Below, piece after piece: positions 7,753 through 16,402 of a DNA stretch of 50,741 nt (positions are counted from its first letter, which is position 1; every line of letters begins with the position of its first letter). The position numbers and the translations under genes are program-made. The notes beneath the pieces were generated by a model. The model saw nothing but the letters and a program-made list of their open reading frames with translations, did no database searches and was not told the DNA's origin. This DNA comes from Nitrospinota bacterium. GTDB lineage: Bacteria > Nitrospinota_A > UBA7883 > JACRGQ01. The stretch lies in the NCBI GenBank assembly GCA_016200345.1, contig JACQEX010000040.1:1-50741 (forward strand), read 5' to 3'.

Positions 7753-9621
7753 TTATACGTAATCCCCGCTGGGGACGGTGGTCAGCATTTTATCCAACAC
7801 CATGGAGGAGATCGTGCCGGCCTTCTGGCCGAAAATTTTTGCGAAGTGCGAGGCTGATTTTTTAAGTATGTAATATCTTCCCCATTGCGCGGAAAAAACC
7901 ACCTTGCCCAAAATCGCCTCCTTCTGCTCGACCGGTTGCATCATGTCCACATACATCGCAAAAATGCTCTTTTGGGCGTTGCCCCCCTTTTCCGTTCTCT
8001 GTCCGTATATTTGGTGCAGGTCGAGAACGTCGAATAAATCCCTCGGCTCAAAATCCGGCTTGGAGTTTGAGCGCGCTGACGCAACAATCTCGTCGTACGA
8101 CGGCTGGCTTAGCACCACCGCGTTTCCAAGCTCTGATATGTTTATGACGCGCTCCGCCGGAACCAACGCGCGGGCGACCTCCCTGTGTATCTGGCTGATA
8201 AAGCCCATCTGCACGATTTTCGGCCATAAGAAGCGTTTTGCCAGTTCGAGCGGGGCCATGCGCGAGAGGTTTTGCTCGGCCTTTTTCGCCTCGCCGGCCT
8301 TGGACATCTCCTCTTCGACGTCCGCCTTATAATCGTCAAACCTTCCTTGAATCGTCTCGTCTATCAAACGGCAGATTGCGGAGAGGAAATTATCGCGTAT
8401 CGGCGCGTATTGTCCCGCGAGCTTTCCCTCCAATAGCCCGAAAATGTCGGCGGAGGTGATGTTTTTTGATTTCTTGGCCAGCATGTATTCGTACATCGCC
8501 TGTTTGAACAAATCGCCGATTTTTCCGGATCTGGAACTGGAGGAAAAATCGTTCAGCGCGTTTTGAACCCATCGGGAAAAAAGAACCTTGCTCAGCCGGT
8601 CGTCCTCCCCCATCATTCTCGCCATGTCCGGATACTGGGGGACGAATTTCTCGACGTAGCGAAGGCGGGCGTAGGGCGCAAGCGACTGGACGAAAAACAC
8701 CTGCCGGGTGAACGCCTCGAATCGGATGTTGATTAGCTCCGCCACCGGATGTTTCGACGGTAGTTTTTTCAAATCAGTCTCCGCCCGTTTTTTGAAGTGG
8801 CGCGTCTCAAGCCATCTTTCCGCGTCGGCCAGCTCCTCGGCGCTGAGGAAAAGGCGCCCCTCCTCGCAAAGAGTCCGCACCGCCTTGGAAAGTAGCTCGG
8901 CAAGCGACGTTTCCGGGTCGTTTCGTCTCAGCTTGCAAAGCTCCGCGCCGACCAAAAGGGGATAGTCCCTGTCCAAAGCCTCCAGAAATTTCAGGAAAAA
9001 TCCGGTTATAACCAACGCCTCCTCCAAACCGGAAACCCGCCCGTTCAGAGATGGAATCAGCGCGTGCAGGTTGTTGGCCAGTACGTACCCGAAATTGGAG
9101 GTAAACGTATCCTTGTCCAGAAAATTCAGTATCTCGTCGCCAAGCATCTCGCGCGACGTCGCCTCTTGTCCCTCGAAAGGAACCTCCGGCGCCTTGAATT
9201 GCGCCGCCCCGAGGACGAGCGACCTAAACAGAAGTCTGCCATTTGCCGCCAGCGCGGACAACTGCGGGTGGTCGCTAATTCGAACGCCGAGGTTCTTCCC
9301 ATTTGAAAAATTATGTATGTGAGCTGGTATCTTGCCGCCTTTGTAGTCCAGCTTTGCGGGCACAAACTTCCCGTCCTGGGTCGGCTTTATAAGAAACTCA
9401 ACCGCGACCAGGGTCTTCGGGGAAACGTCGGAGTCGAACGAAAGCATTGCCCCGGAGTTGGAGATGTTTTCAATCGTCACCGATGCGGGGGCGTGGTCTT
9501 TAAGCAGTGTAATCATGGCCTTCAGCCTGCCCGCAGGAAGTACGTAGCGCGGCTCGCTTCTGCGGTTTCGCGGATGGGCGGCGACTGCGCCGACTTGGCT
9601 CGCGGTCTCGCATGCTGGCAT
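7753..9621 (-). CDS. PilZ-domain protein with long C-terminal helical region of unknown function
   Basis: This 622-residue protein starts at an ATG with a strong GGGAGGAAC site. The N-terminal 130 residues form a PilZ c-di-GMP-binding domain: RxxxR at residues 21-25 and NISNSG (the [D/N]xSxxG element) at 52-57, followed by barrel strands. The remaining 490 or so residues are mostly helical, charged, without signal or membrane segments, and match no family I recognise; they include repeated leucine/acidic patterns. It is probably a cytosolic c-di-GMP effector whose output is the C-terminal region (inference). It is divergent from the response regulator at 9805 and convergent with the broken PilZ-like gene. 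Confidence 0.75.
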   Translation of the reverse strand: MPACETASQVGAVAAHPRNRRSEPRYVLPAGRLKAMITLLKDHAPASVTIENISNSGAMLSFDSDVSPKTLVAVEFLIKPTQDGKFVPAKLDYKGGKIPAHIHNFSNGKNLGVRISDHPQLSALAANGRLLFRSLVLGAAQFKAPEVPFEGQEATSREMLGDEILNFLDKDTFTSNFGYVLANNLHALIPSLNGRVSGLEEALVITGFFLKFLEALDRDYPLLVGAELCKLRRNDPETSLAELLSKAVRTLCEEGRLFLSAEELADAERWLETRHFKKRAETDLKKLPSKHPVAELINIRFEAFTRQVFFVQSLAPYARLRYVEKFVPQYPDMARMMGEDDRLSKVLFSRWVQNALNDFSSSSRSGKIGDLFKQAMYEYMLAKKSKNITSADIFGLLEGKLAGQYAPIRDNFLSAICRLIDETIQGRFDDYKADVEEEMSKAGEAKKAEQNLSRMAPLELAKRFLWPKIVQMGFISQIHREVARALVPAERVINISELGNAVVLSQPSYDEIVASARSNSKPDFEPRDLFDVLDLHQIYGQRTEKGGNAQKSIFAMYVDMMQPVEQKEAILGKVVFSAQWGRYYILKKSASHFAKIFGQKAGTISSMVLDKMLTTVPSGDYV

Positions 9622-9804
9622 AAAGTTCCTCCCAATTTTTTTTGTTCCGTCCCTTTTTCGACACGGCTATAAAGGGTGTCTTGCGTTCACAATGCGGATT
9701 ATTGGGTCGCCCGATGGTGGAACGCCATCCGCCGAAGTTGGTGGTTTTTTGGCGGTGGCAAAATCCGTCTGGACTACGGGCAAATTTTGTGCGAACTTAC
9801 GCTG

Positions 9805-10437
9805 ATGAAGGACATCAAGGTTTTGATAGTGGACGACGACCTCGACCAGTTGGAGAATCTGAAGTCAATAATCGGCGGCGCGAAGGGGATGGCGATTGTC
9901 GGCGCCTTTTCGGATCCCGCAAAGGCGATGGACTCCGCGCCCAAAATAGAGTTCGACGTGATGATAACCGATTTGGCGATGCCCGGCATGAGCGGCGTTG
10001 ACCTGATTCGCCGCGTCCGCAACTGTTGCTCGGATGTGGAAATTATCGCGCTGTCGGCGCACGACGAAATAACCATAGTGTTCAACGCGTTGAAGGCCGG
10101 CGCCACCGGCTACATTTTAAAGTCCAGCACCGACAAGCAGGTGATAGACGCGGTTTCCGAGGCCGCAAGGGGCGGCTCTCCCATAACCCCGAAGGTGGCC
10201 CGCTCGATAATAATGGATTTCCAGTCGGAGGCCCGCGACGCGGCCCTGCAACTTTCACCGCGCGAAAAGGAAATATTGCGAAAAATCGAGACCGGGTGCA
10301 CCTACAAGGAGGTTGCGGAACATCTCAACCTTAGCGCGCACACCGTCCATTGGTACCTTAGGAAAGTTTTTGAGAAGTTGCACGCAAGAAGCAAGCAGGA
10401 GGCGGTGTACAACGCCAAAAAACTCGGCCTCCTCTAA
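9805..10437 (+). CDS. NarL/FixJ-type response regulator
   Basis: This 210-residue DNA-binding regulator has an N-terminal receiver domain with an acidic pocket (VDDD, residues 9-12), phosphoacceptor Asp56 in MITDLAMPG, Ser/Ala at LSAHDE and Lys106 in YILKSS. A LuxR-type helix-turn-helix follows (about 148-205: LSPREKEIL, YKEVAEHLNL, HTVHWYLRKVFEKL). The frame is open upstream to 9676, but that part is Trp/Arg-rich and unlike protein, so the ATG at 9805 is chosen although its ribosome site is weak. The gene converges on a hybrid kinase ending just beyond 10437; they may be partners, but tail-to-tail layout is not proof. Confidence 0.92.
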   Translation: MKDIKVLIVDDDLDQLENLKSIIGGAKGMAIVGAFSDPAKAMDSAPKIEFDVMITDLAMPGMSGVDLIRRVRNCCSDVEIIALSAHDEITIVFNALKAGATGYILKSSTDKQVIDAVSEAARGGSPITPKVARSIIMDFQSEARDAALQLSPREKEILRKIETGCTYKEVAEHLNLSAHTVHWYLRKVFEKLHARSKQEAVYNAKKLGLL

Positions 10438-10443
10438 CCGCGC

Positions 10444-10548
10444 TTAGTTTTTGCCTATGTAGCCGCGTGCGGTTTTTATAAAGATTTCCATGTTTATCGG
10501 TTTTGCAAGGAGTTCGTCCCCGCCGGCCATTATAACCGAGTCCCTCAT
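10444..10548 (-). pseudogene. Detached end of receiver domain downstream of in-frame TAG
   Basis: After the TAG at 10549-10551 the kinase frame stays open for 34 codons to TAA 10444-10446. It encodes GGDELLAKPI followed by a final amphipathic helix. LAKPI carries the conserved lysine of receiver domains and the last beta strand and helix, exactly what the upstream protein lacks. The whole frame 10444-12201 would be 585 codons with one TAG at codon 551. It ends 6 bases from the convergent response regulator. Confidence 0.8.
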
Positions 10549-12201
10549 CTAGCTTCCGTCACCGACCGCGTTTCCAGACACGGCGATTATTGGGATGGCC
10601 CTAAGCGTCGGATCCGCCCGAACGTGTTCCATCAGCGCGTAGCCGTTCATCTCCGGCATCTGTATGTCGGTCACGATTAAGTCGGGCGTGATGCGTCCGA
10701 GCGTCTCCACCGCCTGTTTGCCGTTCTCCGCCTCCACCACCTCTATGTCGCCGATTGTAAGAAGCATATCCCTAATCAGGTTGCGGTAAATCGCGTAGTC
10801 GTCCACAATCAAGACCATTGTCCTGTGCTCCGGCAGGGACGCGGTGAAGGTGCTTCCTCCGTCCGACGATTCCACTTCCAGCGTTCCGCCGTGCTCGCGC
10901 ATCACGTCGAAGGCGTAAGGCAGGCCAAGACCAGTTCCCTTCTCCCCTTCGGTGCCTGGTGTGGTCGTGTTCACGTTGCCGTCGAACAGACGCCCGATTA
11001 AATTTTTCGGGATTCCCACACCCGTGTCGCGCACCGAGATGCCCGGCTTGCCGGGGTACGGCGCGAAAACGGCAATCTCTCCATCCGACGGCGTAAATTT
11101 AACCGCGTTTGTAAGCAGATTGTGCAACACCTGCCCCAAAAGAACCGCGTCGGCGAACACGAACATATCCTCCGGCAGGTCGTTTATTAGGGTTATGTTT
11201 TTTCTTGCGGCGTCGTGTCCCACGGCGTTCATGTGCGCGTCGGCGAGTCGTTTTGCCCCTATAAATTTCTTTTCCAGCAGAACCCTGCCGGATTTCAGCC
11301 GGTTGTGGTTGAGAATATGGTCAATCATGTTCAACAGCGTTCCGGTTGTGCCCCGCATTCGCGCCAACGCCCCCTTTTTTTCAAGTTCGGCCAGACCGCC
11401 GGAGCTTTTTTCCGCGAGTTCCAAAAGATTCTTCATCGAAAGTAGCGGCGACTTTAGGTCGTGCGACACTACGGCGACAAACTCGTCCTTCAACTTCGTC
11501 GCGGTTTCCGCCTTCTCCTTGGCCGATTTCAACGCCTCAAAGTCGTGCGCCTGCTGTTCGCGGGCCGATTGAAGACCTGCCACGAGCGCCGTGTTTTCAA
11601 ACATAAGTTTTAACGAGCGCAGGACGGTGGCGTATCCGTTTCTTGTGATGGACGTGTTGAGGATGACGAAAATAAGGGTGGCGAAGCCCATCGCCGCGTG
11701 CATCGGGTCTCCGTGCCAAAAAAAACGAACCGTAAAAGGAACCATCGCGGGCAGACCGAACCAAGCGGGGCCATGCCATCTGGCGGAATACGCCATCGTT
11801 GTTCCGGCCGTTAGGCCCGCGACCAACAGCAGGATGAAAACTTGAACGGGTATCGAATCCGGAAAAAAACCGGGCGTCATCGTGGAGCCCCAAAGAACGC
11901 CGGCCGCGCCAGCGCCGCGCATGAAAAAATACTCCCACTTTCGGCAGTCGAACTCGCCGTCGCGCACTTTGTTGAACTCAATGTTGCTCCAAAGTCTCAA
12001 GGCTGAAACGCCCATTATCGCGGAGAGCCATGCGATTAGCGGGGTTCCGGAAGCCGATTCCCTCATTATCAACGCCACAAGCAGGGCGCACAGCGGGGTC
12101 GCTATCCAGCCGTTGTACAGGTTCGCGTAAAGAAGGCGAATCTGTTCGCGGCGTATCCGTAGGGCCAAGTCCGCGCTTTCCGTTATTCGTTCCGTGCCCA
12201 T
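10549..12201 (-). CDS. Membrane hybrid histidine kinase, receiver domain truncated by TAG
   Basis: The 550-residue product has about five or six membrane segments (roughly residues 32-185), a coiled-coil linker, a HisKA dimerisation helix with His247 in VVSHDLKSP, an HATPase domain (NLLTNAVKF, DTGVGIP, GTGLGLPYAF) and a C-terminal receiver domain with VDD and phosphoacceptor Asp512 in VTDIQMPEMNG. Translation stops at TAG 10549-10551, before the receiver lysine and last helix, which are encoded in frame just downstream. A receiver without these elements would be unlikely to fold or phosphorylate normally, so the kinase core may work while the receiver is damaged, unless the TAG is a sequence error or is suppressed. 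The start ATG at 12201 has GGGCGGAA very close upstream. The periplasmic ligand is unknown. Confidence 0.92.
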   Translation of the reverse strand: MGTERITESADLALRIRREQIRLLYANLYNGWIATPLCALLVALIMRESASGTPLIAWLSAIMGVSALRLWSNIEFNKVRDGEFDCRKWEYFFMRGAGAAGVLWGSTMTPGFFPDSIPVQVFILLLVAGLTAGTTMAYSARWHGPAWFGLPAMVPFTVRFFWHGDPMHAAMGFATLIFVILNTSITRNGYATVLRSLKLMFENTALVAGLQSAREQQAHDFEALKSAKEKAETATKLKDEFVAVVSHDLKSPLLSMKNLLELAEKSSGGLAELEKKGALARMRGTTGTLLNMIDHILNHNRLKSGRVLLEKKFIGAKRLADAHMNAVGHDAARKNITLINDLPEDMFVFADAVLLGQVLHNLLTNAVKFTPSDGEIAVFAPYPGKPGISVRDTGVGIPKNLIGRLFDGNVNTTTPGTEGEKGTGLGLPYAFDVMREHGGTLEVESSDGGSTFTASLPEHRTMVLIVDDYAIYRNLIRDMLLTIGDIEVVEAENGKQAVETLGRITPDLIVTDIQMPEMNGYALMEHVRADPTLRAIPIIAVSGNAVGDGS

Positions 12202-12240
12202 ATTCCGCCCATATTACCAAAAAAAGGGGGGGGAAGATAA

Positions 12241-12324
12241 TTACACCCTGCAAAAGAGGTAGATTGCGACGTGCGATAACAGGGCCGCAAACATCACCAC
12301 GGCGAACGGAACGTGGAGGGACAT
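12241..12324 (-). CDS. Possible 27-residue single-membrane-segment peptide
   Basis: An ATG at 12324 opens a 28-codon frame ending in TAA. The peptide begins MSLHVPFAVVMF and ends YLFCRV, with an almost unbroken hydrophobic middle that could span a membrane once. An in-frame TGA lies just before the start. No good ribosome site is seen. It sits just upstream of the hybrid kinase on the same strand. It may be a small membrane protein or chance; no family is recognised. Confidence 0.22.
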   Translation of the reverse strand: MSLHVPFAVVMFAALLSHVAIYLFCRV

Positions 12325-12717
12325 AAAAAATCATAAAGTCAATCACCCGCCCCGGTCCCCGGTAGTTTGTGCGTCAAATCGGCGTACGCTAAAGCCCTCC
12401 CACGCCGATTCAGCGCCACCAATTATTTGACGGTGTCTGGGCTAATGTCCAAACGGGAGTTCGCCGATAAGCATTTGACGGGGTTTTAAACGTCAAAAGC
12501 CTGATATTTGGGGTAAGTCGTATATAACCAAGCAATTATAAGTATTATTGGCGCCGATTTTGCTCCTTCAATTGGGAATACCACTCGATTAGGTAAGCCG
12601 AGGGATATCGGCACAATTATTGCTTCTATGGGCTATGTGACATCTTTTTGTCATGGCTAGGATTTCGTTCATGGCTTTCCATGAGGGATTCTGGTTAAAC
12701 GTAATTTGAGGAATTGA
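12325..12717. promoter_or_regulatory. Gene-free leader region with four TTTGACG-type heptamers
   Basis: This 393-base stretch before the FN3 lipoprotein gene is more A/T-rich and I see no gene in it. The heptamer TTTGACG or its complement occurs four times: CGTCAAA 12372-12378, TTTGACG 12426-12432, TTTGACG 12474-12480 and CGTCAAA 12491-12497. The last two form an inverted repeat with a 10-base spacer. This spacing looks like regulator binding sites (inference). A/T-rich blocks near 12520-12560 could hold a promoter, but no consensus pair stands out. Confidence 0.35.
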
Positions 12718-15700
12718 GTGAAACAGAAACTGGCATCGTTGCACACCCCTCAGCCAAGGGTGCGTCTGTTTCACTTCCTTTTGTTGCTTTTATTCGCTTT
12801 TTCAATAGCTTCCTGCGGCCCGTCATTATTTCCCTCTCCGCCTCCCCCGCCTGGGGTTCCAACCACGCCGCTTGGCGTTGCCGTCGCAGGTGGAAACGAC
12901 AGCTTTGCCAATCCTCAAATGCTTATAACCTGGCCTTCGGTTACGGGCGCATCCTCCTATACGGTTTATTACGACTCCAATCCAAGCAATCTGACGCAGA
13001 TTAGGTTGCCATTAGAGACCAACAAAGTCACCGGAGTAACCGGCACGTCGGTTTACCTGACGACTATTGGCGCCACCATCGGCGCCACTAGTGGATCCGT
13101 GAATCCGGGTAGCATCGCATTCGTGAACGGAACCACCTATTATTTCGTGGTTGTCGCAAGCAACGTTTCGGGATCGAGCGCGCCGTCGTCCTCCTCATCC
13201 GCCGTTCCAAGCGCGCTCGGAACAACAACCCCCATTTGGGTCTCGGCAGGCGGCGCGGACAGCAGTATAACGGTCAGTTGGAACGCGTCGAGCGACGGAC
13301 TCGGTTCGACGTACAACATCTACTACGGCACAACGGCGTCAGGCGCGTTGCTTACATCCTCAGGTTCGGTTGTTACAAGCGGCACCGGCGCCCTGCTTAC
13401 CCCGCTTACCAGCGTAAACAAGATTACGGGCATAACGTCCACGTCGGTTACGTTAAAAACCCAAGGGGCCTCGATTGTCTCCACCGACGCGTCGAGCGGC
13501 GCGGTGAACGGCTACCCAAAGAGCGGGAGCATATCTCTTTCAAACGGGACGAGATACTTTTTTGTGGTTACGTCCGTCACTGCGGCGTCCACCGGGGTGC
13601 CTGGCGTCGAGCGCGGGCCTTCCTCCGTTGTGTCGGCCGTTCCGAGCCAGGCGGCCACGTCCATGCCCTACAGCCTCAGCGCCGTGCCGGGCGACAATAA
13701 GGTTACGCTAAGCTGGGGCACCCCCTCCACGGGAGCCTCCTACTACAACGTGTATTATTCCACCACCTCCGGCGGTGCCGCGACCTCCAGCCCGTACAGG
13801 ATCACGGGAATAACGTCCAATTCGGTGGTGTTAACCACCTACTTCGGTTCGTCCGTGACCATCACGGCCTCAAGCGGAAACGTGGCGCTGGGGAGCATCG
13901 GGCTTATTGACGGCACGACATATTATTTCGTCGTCACGGCGGTTTCGGGCGGCGCGGAAAGCTACCCGACCCTCCCGACGGCGGCCACGCCCACGACGAC
14001 TCTCTCCTCGGTGCCCTCGAATGTAACCGCCTCGGCGGGGAACCAATCGGTGACGCTAAGCTGGACGCCTCCGCTGGACGGCAAGACCTCCTACTACAAC
14101 GTCTATTACGCCACAACCTCCGCAGGGGCCACGACGGCGAGCACATATAACATCACGCACATAAATTACGACTCGGTAACGTTCACCACCACCGGCTCGA
14201 CCATAAGCTCGGTGGACAACTTTACCGGCGGCCTCTCCGACGGCACTGTCAACGCGGGGAGCGTTTCGCTGGCCAACGGCACGAACTATTACTTCGTCGT
14301 AACATCCGTCGCCGGGAGCACCGAACGCACCGCCTCCAGCCCCGTTACGATTAGCGCGCCCGAGCCGGCGACGATAGCCACCAACCTGTCGGCAACGGCG
14401 GGTCAAAGCCAGGTCACGCTCGCATGGACTCCGCCGGCCGACGGCCTCGCCTCCACCTACAACATCTACTACTCCACCGTGTCGGGCGGGGCGACGTCCG
14501 GTAGCACGAATAAGGTCACCGGCATTAGCGCCACGGGCGCGGTTCTTGCCGCCTCTGGCGCCACAATTACGTCCGCCCTAATCGGGGGAGGCGCGAATGG
14601 AAACGTCAACTCCGGAAGCATCACGCTTTCCAACGGAACGACGTATTATTTTGTCGTGTCCTCCGTCACCTCCGGCGCGGTGGAGCGCGGAGTCACCGCC
14701 TGGGCCCAGGCCACCCCGGTGCTTACGCCCACAATTCCGTCGGGGCTTGTTGCGACCGGCGGAAACAGCCTCGTCCAACTAAGCTGGACCGCCCCCTCGG
14801 ACGGTCAGACCGCGACCTACAACGTCTACTATTCAACTACGCTGGCCGGGGCCACGACCTCCAGCCCCTATAAGGTCACCGGGATTACGTCAAGCGCGGT
14901 GACTTTTACGACCGCCGGCGGAACGATAACCTCCACCGACACCAGCGGCGGCGCCACCAACGGCGTCGTGGGCGCGGGTAGCATCGCGATGGTGAACGGC
15001 ACCACCTACTACTTCATCGTCACTTCCGTAACCTCAAACGGTTACGAGCGAGGAGCGTCCACATCGGCCTCCGCCGCCCCTGCTCTGGTTCCGACCCCGC
15101 TGGGTCCCGCTGGGCTGACGGCGGTGGCCGGCAACACCCAGGTCGGTTTGAACTGGTCGTCCACCAGTAATGCCTCCACCTACAACGTCTATTACTCCAA
15201 CGCGTCCTCGGTTTCGACAAGCTCGTGGATAGGCAAGGTCACGGGCCTGACGGTCATTACCACCACACTGACGACCTCGGGCGCAACCATAACGTCGTCT
15301 GGGGCGGGCGGAACCGTCTCTAGCGGCAGTTCCTCGCTTGTGAACGGCACCCCGTATTGGTTTGTCGTGACCGGCGTGAACTCCATCGGCGTGGAGGGCC
15401 CGCCTTCAAGCCCGGCGCAGTCGGCCACCCCCAACAACGCCCCCTCGACCCAGCCGACGTTCCTTTCCGCCACACCCAAGGCGGATAATGAGATAAGTCT
15501 TTCCTGGACTGCGCCCACGGCCGGAGCGGACACCTACAACGTCTACTACTCCACCACCTTCGCCGGCGCAAGCACGGGAAGCATGATGTATTTAACGGGC
15601 ATAACCGGAACATCGGTTAATTTGTACAACCCGCTTTCAAACAGCGGCGTCACGTGGTCGGCCTCGGGCACCCAAATTGCCTCATCCTCGACCGGGGCCG

Positions 15701-16191
15701 TTGTCTCCGCCAGCGCCACGACTTTCACCGCCGGCACCATGTACTACTTCGTTGTCACGGGCGTAAAGACCGGCGTTGAAGGGCCCATCTCCTCCCCGCC
15801 CGCGTCGGCCAATCCGTACTCAAACAACGCGGCCCTATGCTTCCCGAGCATGCCGACCGGCACGCTGTACATAGCTCCTGACTGGTCATACACCGGCGGA
15901 GCCTCCGGAACCCCGAACCTGCAGGCGTCGGTGCCGTCAAACGGCAGTGTAACGCTTACGTGGAACGCCGCCACCCTGTACGCCTCGGTGGCCGAATACA
16001 ACATCTATTACAGCACCACGGCGGCTGGCGCGAACACCACAAGCGCGACGAACACAACGTGCATGAACAGCACCAGCACCACAATCTCGGGCCTCACGCA
16101 CGGCACGACGTACTACTTCCTCATCAGCACCGTGGGCTACGGCGGGGAAAACTACGGCAAATCCTCCGGCTCGCTAAGCATCACCCCGTAG
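12718..16191 (+). CDS. Giant lipoprotein with about nine fibronectin type III-like repeats
   Basis: This 1157-residue exported protein starts at GTG 12718 behind TGAGGAA. Residues 1 to about 33 are a lipoprotein signal ending in the lipobox IASC, followed by a proline run. The rest is about nine repeats of 105-125 residues. Each has a TYN(I/V)YYST core strand, a K(V/I)TGIT...S strand, a Ser/Thr/Gly-rich loop and an NGT(T)YYFVVTSV strand, i.e. fibronectin III-like beta sandwiches with an extra insert. No catalytic motif is seen. It is probably anchored to the outer membrane and used for adhesion or carbohydrate contact (inference). The Thr/Ser/Gly bias also creates long antisense open frames, which are shadows. 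No transporter or enzyme partner is adjacent. Confidence 0.88.
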   Translation: MKQKLASLHTPQPRVRLFHFLLLLLFAFSIASCGPSLFPSPPPPPGVPTTPLGVAVAGGNDSFANPQMLITWPSVTGASSYTVYYDSNPSNLTQIRLPLETNKVTGVTGTSVYLTTIGATIGATSGSVNPGSIAFVNGTTYYFVVVASNVSGSSAPSSSSSAVPSALGTTTPIWVSAGGADSSITVSWNASSDGLGSTYNIYYGTTASGALLTSSGSVVTSGTGALLTPLTSVNKITGITSTSVTLKTQGASIVSTDASSGAVNGYPKSGSISLSNGTRYFFVVTSVTAASTGVPGVERGPSSVVSAVPSQAATSMPYSLSAVPGDNKVTLSWGTPSTGASYYNVYYSTTSGGAATSSPYRITGITSNSVVLTTYFGSSVTITASSGNVALGSIGLIDGTTYYFVVTAVSGGAESYPTLPTAATPTTTLSSVPSNVTASAGNQSVTLSWTPPLDGKTSYYNVYYATTSAGATTASTYNITHINYDSVTFTTTGSTISSVDNFTGGLSDGTVNAGSVSLANGTNYYFVVTSVAGSTERTASSPVTISAPEPATIATNLSATAGQSQVTLAWTPPADGLASTYNIYYSTVSGGATSGSTNKVTGISATGAVLAASGATITSALIGGGANGNVNSGSITLSNGTTYYFVVSSVTSGAVERGVTAWAQATPVLTPTIPSGLVATGGNSLVQLSWTAPSDGQTATYNVYYSTTLAGATTSSPYKVTGITSSAVTFTTAGGTITSTDTSGGATNGVVGAGSIAMVNGTTYYFIVTSVTSNGYERGASTSASAAPALVPTPLGPAGLTAVAGNTQVGLNWSSTSNASTYNVYYSNASSVSTSSWIGKVTGLTVITTTLTTSGATITSSGAGGTVSSGSSSLVNGTPYWFVVTGVNSIGVEGPPSSPAQSATPNNAPSTQPTFLSATPKADNEISLSWTAPTAGADTYNVYYSTTFAGASTGSMMYLTGITGTSVNLYNPLSNSGVTWSASGTQIASSSTGAVVSASATTFTAGTMYYFVVTGVKTGVEGPISSPPASANPYSNNAALCFPSMPTGTLYIAPDWSYTGGASGTPNLQASVPSNGSVTLTWNAATLYASVAEYNIYYSTTAAGANTTSATNTTCMNSTSTTISGLTHGTTYYFLISTVGYGGENYGKSSGSLSITP

Positions 16192-16402
16192 CGCCGACCC
16201 CGGCAAATCGTTCGTTTATTCCCCGGCTAGGGCCAGTTTAAGTTCTTGCGCCCGCTCCTCCGGCAATGGTATCATTACCGCGTTTTTGGATGAGGAATAA
16301 CTCGGTTTGCTCGTCGTGCAAATCCTGTTAAAGACGGGTAAATTTATTCTTGAATGTGTATTAGGGGGCTGTAACTATGAACCAATTCCGGAGTTTCAAA
16401 CA

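Noticed and set aside
9676-9804. N-terminal extension of the response regulator
   Set aside because: The frame is open but Trp/Arg-rich and overlaps the control region; the receiver fold begins at ATG 9805.
4236-12201. Genome-wide reassignment of TAG to an amino acid
   Set aside because: About ten genes in the window end at TAG exactly where the family ends (for example 4824-4826 in hupE itself, 16191, 18040, 19543, 20956, 25185, 30513). Only two TAGs break domains, so local mutation, error or rare suppression fits better.
12718-16191. Long open frames on the minus strand across the FN3 gene
   Set aside because: They are shadows caused by the biased Thr/Ser/Gly codons; the plus-strand frame has signal, lipobox and repeats.
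16307-16402. N-terminal extension of the NfnA fusion
   Set aside because: The extra codons precede a good ribosome site for GTG 16403 and show no domain.
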